This document shows positions 26,227 to 33,212 of a DNA stretch of 64,000 bases, piece by piece. Each line of letters begins with the position of its first letter. Position 1 is the stretch's first letter. The position numbers were made by a program, and so were the translations under genes. The DNA is taken from the NCBI GenBank assembly GCA_963778845.1, contig CAVZVW010000005.1, positions 62,001 to 126,000 on the forward strand. Reading direction: 5' to 3'. The stretch is from CAVZVW01 sp963778845 (GTDB lineage Bacteria > Actinomycetota > Actinomycetes > Actinomycetales > Kineosporiaceae). A model generated the notes under the pieces. The model was not told where the DNA came from. It was given only the letters and a program-made list of their open reading frames with translations, and searched no databases.

Positions 26227-26324
26227 TTGCCAACCTTGGCAACGAATGTCCCGTGACCATCGTGGACATTCCCGTGACCATCCGGGACATCTCGCGACCA
26301 GCACACGGGACATTCTCGTGACCC
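26227..26324. repeat. Inverted repeat plus four degenerate direct repeats
   Basis: TTGCCAA-CC-TTGGCAA (26227-26242) is immediately followed by four related units of about 20 bp carrying GACAT and CG(T/C)GACC (26244-26324). The stretch is AT-richer than its neighbours and lies in the 234-bp gap between an unassigned gene and the nrdJ stop. Repeated GACAT...GTGACC motifs next to a short dyad resemble transposase-binding ends of insertion sequences, so this may be a relic end, but no transposase is present. Confidence 0.5.
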
Positions 26325-26330
26325 TTCGCA

Positions 26331-29255
26331 TCAGCTGCATCCGCTGGTGCTCCCGCAGCCCTCGCAGACGAAGCAGGAGCCCGCCGGGCGCATCTTGGTG
26401 CCGCAGGTGAAGCACATCGGCGCGTCGGAGGCGCGGCCCTGCATCTTCTCCATGAGCTCAGCCGATGAGTGCACCTCGACCGGGACCGTGCTGCCCGCCC
26501 GCGCGGGTGCGGCTGTGGCGGTGGCGGTGGTCGGCGCCGGCGAGGCAACCGGGGCCGGGGCTGCAACCGGGGCCGGGGCCGGGGCTGGGCCGACTGGCGC
26601 CGTGGACGCCGACTGCGAGCGGGAGTCCAGCTCGTCCTCGAGGTCCTCCTCCAGCGGCAGGTACGAGCCTGTCTCCAGCTGGCGGATGCGCTCCTGGGCG
26701 GTGTAGATGCCCAACGCCGAGCGGGTCTCGAACGGCAGGTAGTCCAGCGACAGCCGGCGGAAGATGTAGTCCATGATCGACTGGGCCATGCGCACGTCGG
26801 GGTCGTCGGTGAGCCCGGCCGGGTCGAACCGCAGGTTCGTGAACTTCTGGACGTAGGTCTCCAGCGGCACGCCGTACTGCAGCCCGATCGACACGGCGAT
26901 CGAGAACGCGTCCATCACGCCGGCGAGTGTCGAGCCCTGCTTGCCGAGCTTCAGGAACACCTCGCCCAGGCCGTCGTCCGGATAGGACCCGGCCGTCATG
27001 TACCCCTCGGCCCCGCCGACGGTGAACGACGTGGTCGTCGACGGTCGCGACTTGGGCAGGCGCTTGCGCGTCGGGCGGTACTCCACTCGCACCTCCGGCT
27101 CCGCCGTCGCCGCGGGAACCTTCTTCGCGCGGGCATCCGACAACGGCTGGCCCACCTTGCAGTTGTCACGGTAGACGGCCAGCGCCTTCAGACCGAGCTT
27201 CCACCCCTGGAAGTAGACGTCACCGATCTCCTCGACTGTGGCGCTCTCCGGCAGGTTCACGGTCTTGGAGATCGCCCCGGAGAGGAAGGGCTGGCAGGCG
27301 GCCATCATGCGGACGTGGCCCATCGGCTTGATCGCACGCGTGCCGACGGCGCAGTCGAACACGTCGTAGTGCTCGAGCCGGAGCCCGGGGGCGTCGATGA
27401 CGTGGCCGTGCTCGGCGATATTCTCGACGATGGCCTCGATCGTCTCGTCCGCGTAGCCCAGCCGCCGCAACGCCTGCGGAACGGTCTGGTTGACCACCTG
27501 CATCGACCCGCCGCCCACGAGCTTCTTGAACTTCACCAGCGAGAAGTCGGGCTCGATACCCGTGGTGTCACAGTCCATCATGAAGCCGATCGTCCCGGTG
27601 GGGGCGAGCACACTTGCCTGTGCGTTGCGCCAGCCGTTGGCCTCCCCGATCCGCAGTCCCAGCGCCCACTCCTGGGTGGCGTACCGGTGCACGTCCTTGT
27701 CCAAGGAGGTAACCGTGCGCACCGAGTCGTTGGCGGCGGCGTGCTTGCGCATGACGCGACGGTGCCCATCGGCGTTGCGCGCGTACCCCTCGTACGGCCC
27801 GACCACCCCTGCGAGCTCGGCCGACCGGCGGTAGGCCGTGGCCGTCATCAGCGAGGTGACCGACGCCGCGAGCGCACGCCCGCCGTCGGAGTCATAACCC
27901 AGCCCCGAGGCCATGAGCAGGGCGCCGAGGTTGGCATAACCGATCCCGAGCTGGCGGAAGGCTCGCGTCGTCTCACCGATCTTCTCGGTGGGGAAGTCGG
28001 CGAAGCAGATCGAGATGTCCATCGCGGTGATGACGAGCTCGATCGTCGCGACGAACCGCTCGGCCTCGAACGAGCCGTCGTCCCTCACGAACTTCATGAG
28101 GTTCAGCGAGGCCAGGTTGCAGCTGGAGTTGTCCAGGTGGAGGTACTCCGAGCACGGGTTGGACGCCGTGATCCGGCCGGACTCCGGCGTCGTGTGCCAG
28201 TCGTTGATCGTGTCGTCGTACTGGATGCCGGGGTCGGCGCACTCCCAGGCCGCAGTGGTCATCTTCGCGAGGAGCTCACGCGCGTCGACGGTCTGGATGA
28301 CCTCGCCGGTCTTGCGCGCCCGCAGCCCGAACGGCTCGCCGTTCTCCACGGCCCGCATGAACTCGTCCGACACGCGCACCGAGTTGTTCGCGTTCTGGTA
28401 CTGCACGCTCGTGATGTCGCGGCCACCGAGGTCCATGTCGAAGCCGGCGTCGCGCAGCGCGCGGATCTTGTCCTCCTCGCGCGCCTTCGTCTGGATGAAC
28501 TCCTCGATGTCGGGGTGGTCGACGTCGAGGACGACCATCTTCGCGGCTCGGCGCGTCGCGCCGCCGGACTTGATCGTGCCGGCCGAGGCGTCCGCACCGC
28601 GCATGAACGACACCGGGCCGCTCGCCGTCCCACCGCTGGAGAGCAGCTCCTTCGAGGAGCGGATCCGGGACAGGTTCAGCCCGGCTCCCGAGCCCCCCTT
28701 GAAGATGAAGCCCTCTTCCCTGTACCAGTTGAGGATCGAGTCCATGGAGTCGTCGACGGCGAGGATGAAGCACGCCGAGACCTGTTGCGGTGCCGAGGTT
28801 CCCACGTTGAACCAGACCGGTGAGTTGAAGCTGAACACCTGGTGCAGCAGCATCCAGGTCAGCTCGTGCTCGAAGACCTCTGCGTCCGCGGGGGTGGCGA
28901 AGTACCCGTTCTCGGCGCCGGCCCTCGCATATGTCAGCACCACGCGGTCGATGAGCTGCTTGAGGCTGCGCTCGCGCTCGTCGGTCCCGACGGCGCCGCG
29001 GAAGTACTTGGTCGTGACGATCGTCGACGCGTTGACGCTCCAGGAGTCGGGGAACTCCACCCCCCGCTGCTCGAAGATCGTCTCTCCGGTCCTCCAGTTC
29101 GTCTGGACGACGTCGCGTCGCTCCCAGACCACGTCGTCGTAAGGGTGGACCCCCGTCGTGGTGTAGACGCGCTGGATCGTCAGGCCCTTCCGCCGGACCT
29201 CGGGAGCCTTGCTCCTGGTCTCGCGGGCCCCCGAGCCGGACGCGGTCTCCGTCAT
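26331..29255 (-). CDS. nrdJ: Vitamin B12-dependent (class II) ribonucleotide reductase
   Basis: The product is 974 residues from an ATG 9 nt after GAGGGG. It converts ribonucleotides to deoxyribonucleotides using adenosylcobalamin. The catalytic core shows the class II signatures NPCSEYLHLDNSSCNLASLN and the opening YFATPADAEVFEHELTWML, with VSACFILAVDDSMDSI for the first redox cysteine. The C-terminal 25 residues form a zinc-ribbon (CFTCGTKM...CEGCGS) after an Ala/Pro-rich linker, as in actinobacterial NrdJ. It lies downstream of nrdR on the same strand, the usual nrdRJ arrangement. No cobalamin riboswitch was recognised upstream. Confidence 0.95.
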   Translation of the reverse strand: MTETASGSGARETRSKAPEVRRKGLTIQRVYTTTGVHPYDDVVWERRDVVQTNWRTGETIFEQRGVEFPDSWSVNASTIVTTKYFRGAVGTDERERSLKQLIDRVVLTYARAGAENGYFATPADAEVFEHELTWMLLHQVFSFNSPVWFNVGTSAPQQVSACFILAVDDSMDSILNWYREEGFIFKGGSGAGLNLSRIRSSKELLSSGGTASGPVSFMRGADASAGTIKSGGATRRAAKMVVLDVDHPDIEEFIQTKAREEDKIRALRDAGFDMDLGGRDITSVQYQNANNSVRVSDEFMRAVENGEPFGLRARKTGEVIQTVDARELLAKMTTAAWECADPGIQYDDTINDWHTTPESGRITASNPCSEYLHLDNSSCNLASLNLMKFVRDDGSFEAERFVATIELVITAMDISICFADFPTEKIGETTRAFRQLGIGYANLGALLMASGLGYDSDGGRALAASVTSLMTATAYRRSAELAGVVGPYEGYARNADGHRRVMRKHAAANDSVRTVTSLDKDVHRYATQEWALGLRIGEANGWRNAQASVLAPTGTIGFMMDCDTTGIEPDFSLVKFKKLVGGGSMQVVNQTVPQALRRLGYADETIEAIVENIAEHGHVIDAPGLRLEHYDVFDCAVGTRAIKPMGHVRMMAACQPFLSGAISKTVNLPESATVEEIGDVYFQGWKLGLKALAVYRDNCKVGQPLSDARAKKVPAATAEPEVRVEYRPTRKRLPKSRPSTTTSFTVGGAEGYMTAGSYPDDGLGEVFLKLGKQGSTLAGVMDAFSIAVSIGLQYGVPLETYVQKFTNLRFDPAGLTDDPDVRMAQSIMDYIFRRLSLDYLPFETRSALGIYTAQERIRQLETGSYLPLEEDLEDELDSRSQSASTAPVGPAPAPAPVAAPAPVASPAPTTATATAAPARAGSTVPVEVHSSAELMEKMQGRASDAPMCFTCGTKMRPAGSCFVCEGCGSTSGCS

Positions 29256-29375
29256 GTCGCTGTTCCCCTCACTTGTCGCGTGCTGCGCATCGTGGGACGA
29301 CGTCTCGCGGTCCGGTGACGTCGCCCGGCTGCCGTGCTTGGTTGCGATCTCGGTGGACTGGTGGCGCAGGTGGTG

Positions 29376-29417
29376 GCTGTCGGCGGCGGTGCCTTCCCCT
29401 GCGCCGCCGCCGACAGC
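29376..29417 (-). terminator. Stem-loop between nrdR and nrdJ (terminator or attenuator)
   Basis: A perfect 14-bp inverted repeat (29376-29389 and 29404-29417) with a 14-nt loop begins 3 nt after the nrdR stop. It lies inside the 164-bp nrdR-nrdJ gap and could partly stop or stabilise the nrdR message. No T-tract follows. Confidence 0.6.
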
Positions 29418-29419
29418 GT

Positions 29420-29908
29420 CTAGGGGCCCTCGCCGACTGATGAGGGCTCGACCCCGGTCGGGTCTCGTTCGATGCGAAGGAGTGTGATGGCAGCCTCGAA
29501 GTCCTCGAGGGACTCGAAGCCCTGGTACACGCTGGCGAACCGCAGGTAGGCCACTTCGTCGAGCTGGCGCAAGGGAGCCAGGATGCTCAGCCCCACCTCG
29601 TGCGCGTCCACCTCCGCACACCCCGTGGCCCGGATCTGCTCCTCCACCCGCTGAGCCAGGAGCGCCAGCTCGTCCTCCCCCACCGGCCGACCCTGGCACG
29701 CTTTGCGGACGCCGGCGACGATCTTGGTACGGCTGAAGGGCTCGCTGGCCCCCGACCGCTTGACCACGGTCAGGCTGGCGGTCTCGACCGTGCTGAACCG
29801 TCGCCCGCAGGACGGGCACTGCCGGCGGCGGCGGATCGCGAGACCGTCGTCGGTGCTCCGCGAGTCCACGACCCGCGAGTCGCTGTGGCGGCAGAACGGA
29901 CAGTGCAC
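29420..29908 (-). CDS. nrdR: Transcriptional repressor NrdR
   Basis: The product is 162 residues from a GTG with GGGGAGGGG upstream. The N-terminal zinc ribbon (HCPFCRHSDSRVVDSR then CPSCGRRF) is followed by an ATP-cone domain (VVKRSGASEPFSRTKIVAGVRKAC). NrdR senses ATP/dATP and represses ribonucleotide reductase genes by binding paired 16-bp boxes. The downstream nrdJ gene and a matching box upstream support self- and nrdJ regulation. Confidence 0.96.
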   Translation of the reverse strand: MHCPFCRHSDSRVVDSRSTDDGLAIRRRRQCPSCGRRFSTVETASLTVVKRSGASEPFSRTKIVAGVRKACQGRPVGEDELALLAQRVEEQIRATGCAEVDAHEVGLSILAPLRQLDEVAYLRFASVYQGFESLEDFEAAITLLRIERDPTGVEPSSVGEGP

Positions 29909-29942
29909 GATGAACCCCTCCCCTCAGCCGCTCGGCAGCCCC

Positions 29943-30017
29943 TGTGGATGACCCTGTCGATGACCTGTGGGTGGACGGCCAATGCCTGGGGACAACCTGG
30001 GGACTACATGTGGATGG
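29943..30017. promoter_or_regulatory. Cluster of DnaA-box-like 9-mers upstream of nrdR
   Basis: TGTGGATGA (29943-29951), TGTGGGTGG, TGGGGACAA (29987-29995) and TGTGGATGG (30009-30017) each match a DnaA box (TGTGGATAA or TGTGGACAA) at seven or eight of nine positions. DnaA control of ribonucleotide reductase genes is known in E. coli; here it is a hypothesis. Confidence 0.3.
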
Positions 30018-30032
30018 CTTACACGGCTGTAA

Positions 30033-30048
30033 CTACTAGATATAGGGA
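30033..30048. promoter_or_regulatory. Candidate NrdR box
   Basis: CTACTAGATATAGGGA matches the palindromic NrdR-box consensus (ACACWATATATWGTGT) at most core positions, including CTAGATATAG. It lies 125 bp upstream of nrdR in an AT-richer patch. A weaker second site about 31 bp away (around 30002) would fit the usual paired spacing. The rest of the 316-bp gap 29909-30224 holds no gene I can support. Confidence 0.55.
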
Positions 30049-30224
30049 ACGGTAGGCGTCCCCGGGGTGGAGCGCAACTCGAACACGCACGACTGCATCA
30101 CAATTTCCGTCACGCTTGGTGTCCGCTTCACTACATTCTGCTGCGATTGATGGGTCTACTCCCACCCGGGGCGCACACCCGGGCGCACAGTGCGCAGCGG
30201 CGCGAGCAAGCGGCGTGGGCCCGG

Positions 30225-30677
30225 TCAGGGGCTCTCAGGGAGTGCGATGCGCTGACCCGCGAGCACGCCCGCACTGGCCATGTCGTTGAGCTCCACGATG
30301 CGGGCGATCGTCTCCCGCCGGTCCTGGCCCGGTGCTACCTCGCCCGCGATGCTCCACAAGGTCTCCCCGGGCAGGACCATCCGATAGGTGACGGGCAGAG
30401 GGCGGCCGGACGGGTCGGCACTCGCACGGCCACTCCCGACGACGAGCCCCGACAGGAGCGCGGCGAGAACGGCCGCCAGCACGAGCAGCGCGACGACGAC
30501 GCGCCCGCGCCGGGTGAGGCGAATGCCTCGGTCGCCGGCAGGCCTGGCGAGGGCGGGGCTCGCGACGGCACGGCCCGCGAGGTCAGAGCTCGCGAGGTCA
30601 GGGCTCGCGCCTCGCACAGGGCTGATGTTGCGCAACGCCCGCGTCCTGGTAGCCGGCCTGGTGGTGTCGACGCTCAT
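30225..30677 (-). CDS. Membrane-anchored LysM protein divergent from lexA
   Basis: The product is 150 residues from an ATG preceded by GGAGGAGGT. A basic cytoplasmic segment leads to one membrane helix (VVVALLVLAAVLAALLSGLVVG), followed by an extracytoplasmic LysM domain (TYRMVLPGETLWSIAGEVAPG...ARIVELNDMASAGVLAGQRIALP) that binds peptidoglycan. The same arrangement, a small LysM membrane protein divergent from lexA, is that of YneA, the SOS cell-division inhibitor of Bacillus; Corynebacterium DivS holds the same position without LysM homology. Three SOS boxes lie in the shared promoter region. The product is therefore a candidate SOS-induced division inhibitor, by inference. Confidence 0.85.
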   Translation of the reverse strand: MSVDTTRPATRTRALRNISPVRGASPDLASSDLAGRAVASPALARPAGDRGIRLTRRGRVVVALLVLAAVLAALLSGLVVGSGRASADPSGRPLPVTYRMVLPGETLWSIAGEVAPGQDRRETIARIVELNDMASAGVLAGQRIALPESP

Positions 30678-30805
30678 CGGACCTCCTCCGTCCACTCGCG
30701 GAGCCGACCGCGGGGAAGTCCCGGTCGGTGCCGCGCGACGTCCGCCCGAACGGTCGAGACCCGAGCGGCTCGCCCCCCGCCCAACTGGTCTCCACTGGAC
30801 CGGGG

Positions 30806-30821
30806 TCGAACCTCTGTTCGA
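30806..30821. promoter_or_regulatory. SOS (LexA) box 1
   Basis: TCGAACCTCTGTTCGA is a full match to the actinobacterial SOS box (TCGAAC-N4-GTTCGA). It lies 129 bp upstream of the LysM gene and 162 bp upstream of lexA. Confidence 0.9.
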
Positions 30822-30837
30822 TAGAACGTCTGTACGA
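30822..30837. promoter_or_regulatory. SOS (LexA) box 2, degenerate
   Basis: TAGAACGTCTGTACGA directly abuts box 1 and keeps most of the consensus (GAAC-N4-GTNCGA). A possible -10 hexamer (TACGAT, 30833-30838) overlaps it. Two adjacent boxes suggest cooperative LexA binding. Confidence 0.65.
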
Positions 30838-30873
30838 TGTCTACCACCCCCCACCGACAGAGTCGAGACACGT

Positions 30874-30889
30874 TCGAACAGATGTTTGA
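30874..30889. promoter_or_regulatory. SOS (LexA) box 3
   Basis: TCGAACAGATGTTTGA differs from the consensus at one base and lies 94 bp upstream of lexA, which fits LexA autorepression. Confidence 0.8.
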
Positions 30890-30982
30890 AGTGTCGCCCC
30901 GGGACGCCTACGGTGAGGACCATGCGACCAACCGGGCCGGCTGCCCGGGGTACGGCGGCGCGAGCGAGAGGCGGGGCAGCGG

Positions 30983-31708
30983 ATGGCTACGAAGGAGACG
31001 TCGGCTCAGGTGCACACGCTCCCCGACGGCCCGGTCGACGGCGACGGTCTCACCACCCGTCAACGCCTGGTCCTGGAGACGATCCGCGACAGCGTCGAGC
31101 GGCGCGGCTACCCGCCGAGCATGCGCGAGATCGGCGAGTCCGTCGGGCTGTCGAGCCCCAGCAGCGTCGCGCACCAGCTGGTGAGCCTGGAGCGCAAGGG
31201 CTTCCTGCGCCGTGACCCGAACCGTCCGCGGGCCATCGAGGTCATGCTGCCCGGGGAGGACCGCCACACCGCGGAGGACCGTCTCGACGGGGCTACCGGT
31301 TCGGGTGAGGAAGGGTTCGGCGATGCCAGGCCGACACCCACGTACGTCCCGGTGCTCGGCCGGATCGCCGCCGGAGGCCCGATCCTTGCCGAGCAGGCAG
31401 TGGAGGAGGTCTTCCCGCTCCCCCGCCAGCTCGTCGGGGACGGCCAGCTGTTCCTGCTCAAGGTCGTCGGCGACTCGATGGTCGATGCGGCGATCTGCGA
31501 CGGCGACTGGGTCGTGGTGCGCCAGCAACCGGTGGCCGACAACGGCGACATCGTCGCGGCCATGCTGGACGGCGAGGCCACGGTCAAGACCTTCAAGCGC
31601 CGCGCCGGGCACGTCTGGCTGATGCCGCACAACGCGGCCTACTCGCCGATCGACGGCGACGCGGCCACCGTCCTCGGGCGGGTTGTCGCGGTGCTGCGCC
31701 GGGTGTGA
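30983..31708 (+). CDS. lexA: SOS repressor LexA
   Basis: The product is 241 residues. The winged-helix domain (TTRQRLVLETIRDSVERRGYPPSMREIGESVGL) is followed by a 45-residue linker, the Ala-Gly cleavage site (RIAAGGPI), and the catalytic Ser (VVGDSMVDAAI) and Lys (TVKTFKRR) of the self-cleaving S24 domain. It represses DNA-damage genes until RecA filaments trigger cleavage. Three SOS boxes upstream show autoregulation and joint control with the divergent LysM gene. The stop codon lies in the first copy of a 16-bp tandem repeat. Confidence 0.96.
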   Translation: MATKETSAQVHTLPDGPVDGDGLTTRQRLVLETIRDSVERRGYPPSMREIGESVGLSSPSSVAHQLVSLERKGFLRRDPNRPRAIEVMLPGEDRHTAEDRLDGATGSGEEGFGDARPTPTYVPVLGRIAAGGPILAEQAVEEVFPLPRQLVGDGQLFLLKVVGDSMVDAAICDGDWVVVRQQPVADNGDIVAAMLDGEATVKTFKRRAGHVWLMPHNAAYSPIDGDAATVLGRVVAVLRRV

Positions 31709-31740
31709 GCTGCGCCGGGTGTGAGCTGCGCCGGGTGTGC
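31693..31740. repeat. Three 16-bp tandem repeats across the lexA stop
   Basis: Copies at 31693-31708, 31709-31724 and 31725-31740 read GCTGCGCCGGGTGTGA, with the last base C in the third. The first copy encodes the last residues and stop of LexA, so the repeat adds extra UGA-containing copies after the gene. Confidence 0.9.
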
Positions 31741-31820
31741 GCTGTGGACGGTATGAGGCAGACCGGGGCACGAAACCTCCGAAAGGCCCGGGTGCGCGTC
31801 ATGCAGGGCAGCTAGCGTTC

Positions 31821-31853
31821 GACGTGACACCGCTCTCCTGGACGTGACACCGC
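31821..31853. repeat. 13-bp direct repeat upstream of the ACP-like gene
   Basis: GACGTGACACCGC occurs at 31821-31833 and 31841-31853, 20 bp apart on centres, i.e. about two DNA helical turns. It is 20 bp upstream of the ACP-like start and could be an operator pair. Confidence 0.45.
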
Positions 31854-31872
31854 CCTGTGGAGGTCAGCGACC

Positions 31873-32118
31873 GTGGCCAGTATCGACTTCGACGGCACCG
31901 TCCGCACTGTCGTCGCCCGGCACCTGCGCCTCGCACCCGAGGCCCTGACCCGCGACGCATACCTCGAGACCGACCTCGGCATCGACGACGTCAATGCCAC
32001 GTCGGTGATGGTGGCCGTGGAGCAGGCCCTCGACGTCCGCTTTCCCGACGACTTCCTCGACGGCATCCGGACGTTCGGAGAGCTGACCAGCGCTGTGAGG
32101 ATCGCAGTCGGCGCCTGA
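31873..32118 (+). CDS. Acyl-carrier-like protein lacking the phosphopantetheine serine
   Basis: The product is 81 residues from a GTG preceded by GGAGG. The four-helix acyl/peptidyl carrier pattern is clear (YLETDLGIDDVNATSVMVAVEQALDVRFPDDFLDGIRTFGELTSAV). The residue that is Ser in the DSL motif, the 4'-phosphopantetheine site, is Asp here (GIDD). It therefore cannot carry an acyl group in the usual way and may act as a scaffold or regulatory partner. It is convergent with the PLP enzyme gene (3 nt between stops), so it shares no operon with it. Confidence 0.78.
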   Translation: MASIDFDGTVRTVVARHLRLAPEALTRDAYLETDLGIDDVNATSVMVAVEQALDVRFPDDFLDGIRTFGELTSAVRIAVGA

Positions 32119-32121
32119 GGG

Positions 32122-33192
32122 TCAGCCGGCAGCACCGAGGGCGTGGGCGGCGCGGTCGACGTCGGACTCGTCGTTCCACAGGTGGAACGACATGCGCACC
32201 TTCCCGGCACGCCCGGCCACCGAGCAGCCGGACTCCTCCAGCAGTGCCCGACGGCGCCCGTCCGGGTCGGGAAGGCTCACCATCGACCGGCCGGCCGCCT
32301 CGAGGCCCAGCGCCACCCGCAGCAGGTCGGCCAGCCGGGCGTCGTGGTCCTTGACCTCCCTGACGTCCAGCTGGGCGAACATCTCCAGCACAGGTGCCGC
32401 GCCGACCCACGCGAACCAGGCCGGTGAGACGTCGAAGCGGCGCGCGCTGCTCGCCAGCACCATCTGCGGCCCGTACACGGAGTCCCACACCGACTCACCG
32501 GCATACCAGCCGGCATGCAGCGGCCGAAGACGGTCACGCACGTGCGGCCCGGCGGTGAGGAACGCCGTCCCCCGCGGTGCGCAGAGCCATTTGTACGCTG
32601 CGCACACGGTCACGTCGAAGTCCCCACTGCGCACGGGCAGCCAACCCGCCGCCTGGGTCAGGTCGCACACCGTCGTGGCCCCCACGGCGGCCGCCGCCTC
32701 CCGCACTGCCGGCGCGTCCACCACGACCCCGTCGGCGGACTGCACGATCGAGAAGGCGACCACCGACGTCTGCGGCCGCACCTCCTCGGCCAAGGCGGGC
32801 AGGGGCACCTGGCGCACGCGCACGCCCCGGTCGCGGTGCACGAGGAAGGGAAAGACCACGGAGGCGAAGTCGTCCTCGATCGTGAGGACGTCCGCGCCGT
32901 CCGGAAGCCCGGCCGCGACCAGGGCGACGAGTGGGGACACCTGCGCCCCGACGGCGACGTCCTGGACGGGGCTGGCGACCAGTGATGCGTAGGCGCGACG
33001 GCAACGCTCCACCGCGGCGTCGTAGCGCGATGCCATCGACAGGCCGGCCTGCCACTGGTCGAGCTCCTCGCGCAACGCCGTCAGGGTCTCTCGTGAGGGC
33101 AGCCCGAGCGTCGCCGCGTTGAGGTAGCCGGGCACCGGTGCGAAGCAGGCGCGCGCGTCATCGAGGCCGAGCCGGGGGCCGGGGCTGGTCAT
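32122..33192 (-). CDS. Class V aminotransferase-fold PLP enzyme
   Basis: The product is 356 residues. The fold type I core is seen in GYLNAATLGLPSRETLTAL, the Asp of the cofactor site (VCDLTQAAGWLPV) and the PLP lysine (AAYKWLCAPRGTAFL). It belongs to the cysteine desulfurase/kynureninase-like class V group; which reaction it catalyses cannot be read. The ATG at 33192 is one option, and a GTG at 33207 lies 5 nt after dinG stops. It is translated just downstream of dinG and probably co-transcribed with it. Confidence 0.82.
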   Translation of the reverse strand: MTSPGPRLGLDDARACFAPVPGYLNAATLGLPSRETLTALREELDQWQAGLSMASRYDAAVERCRRAYASLVASPVQDVAVGAQVSPLVALVAAGLPDGADVLTIEDDFASVVFPFLVHRDRGVRVRQVPLPALAEEVRPQTSVVAFSIVQSADGVVVDAPAVREAAAAVGATTVCDLTQAAGWLPVRSGDFDVTVCAAYKWLCAPRGTAFLTAGPHVRDRLRPLHAGWYAGESVWDSVYGPQMVLASSARRFDVSPAWFAWVGAAPVLEMFAQLDVREVKDHDARLADLLRVALGLEAAGRSMVSLPDPDGRRRALLEESGCSVAGRAGKVRMSFHLWNDESDVDRAAHALGAAG

Positions 33193-33212
33193 GCGGGCAT
33201 TGTCCACTCCTG

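Noticed and set aside
26469..28823. Long open frame on the plus strand across nrdJ
   Set aside because: It is antisense to a clear nrdJ gene. High GC at the third codon position keeps opposite frames open, and the product is low-complexity Arg/Gly/His-rich with no domain.
29256..29419. Cobalamin riboswitch in front of nrdJ
   Set aside because: The gap has a simple 14-bp hairpin but none of the conserved B12-box features.
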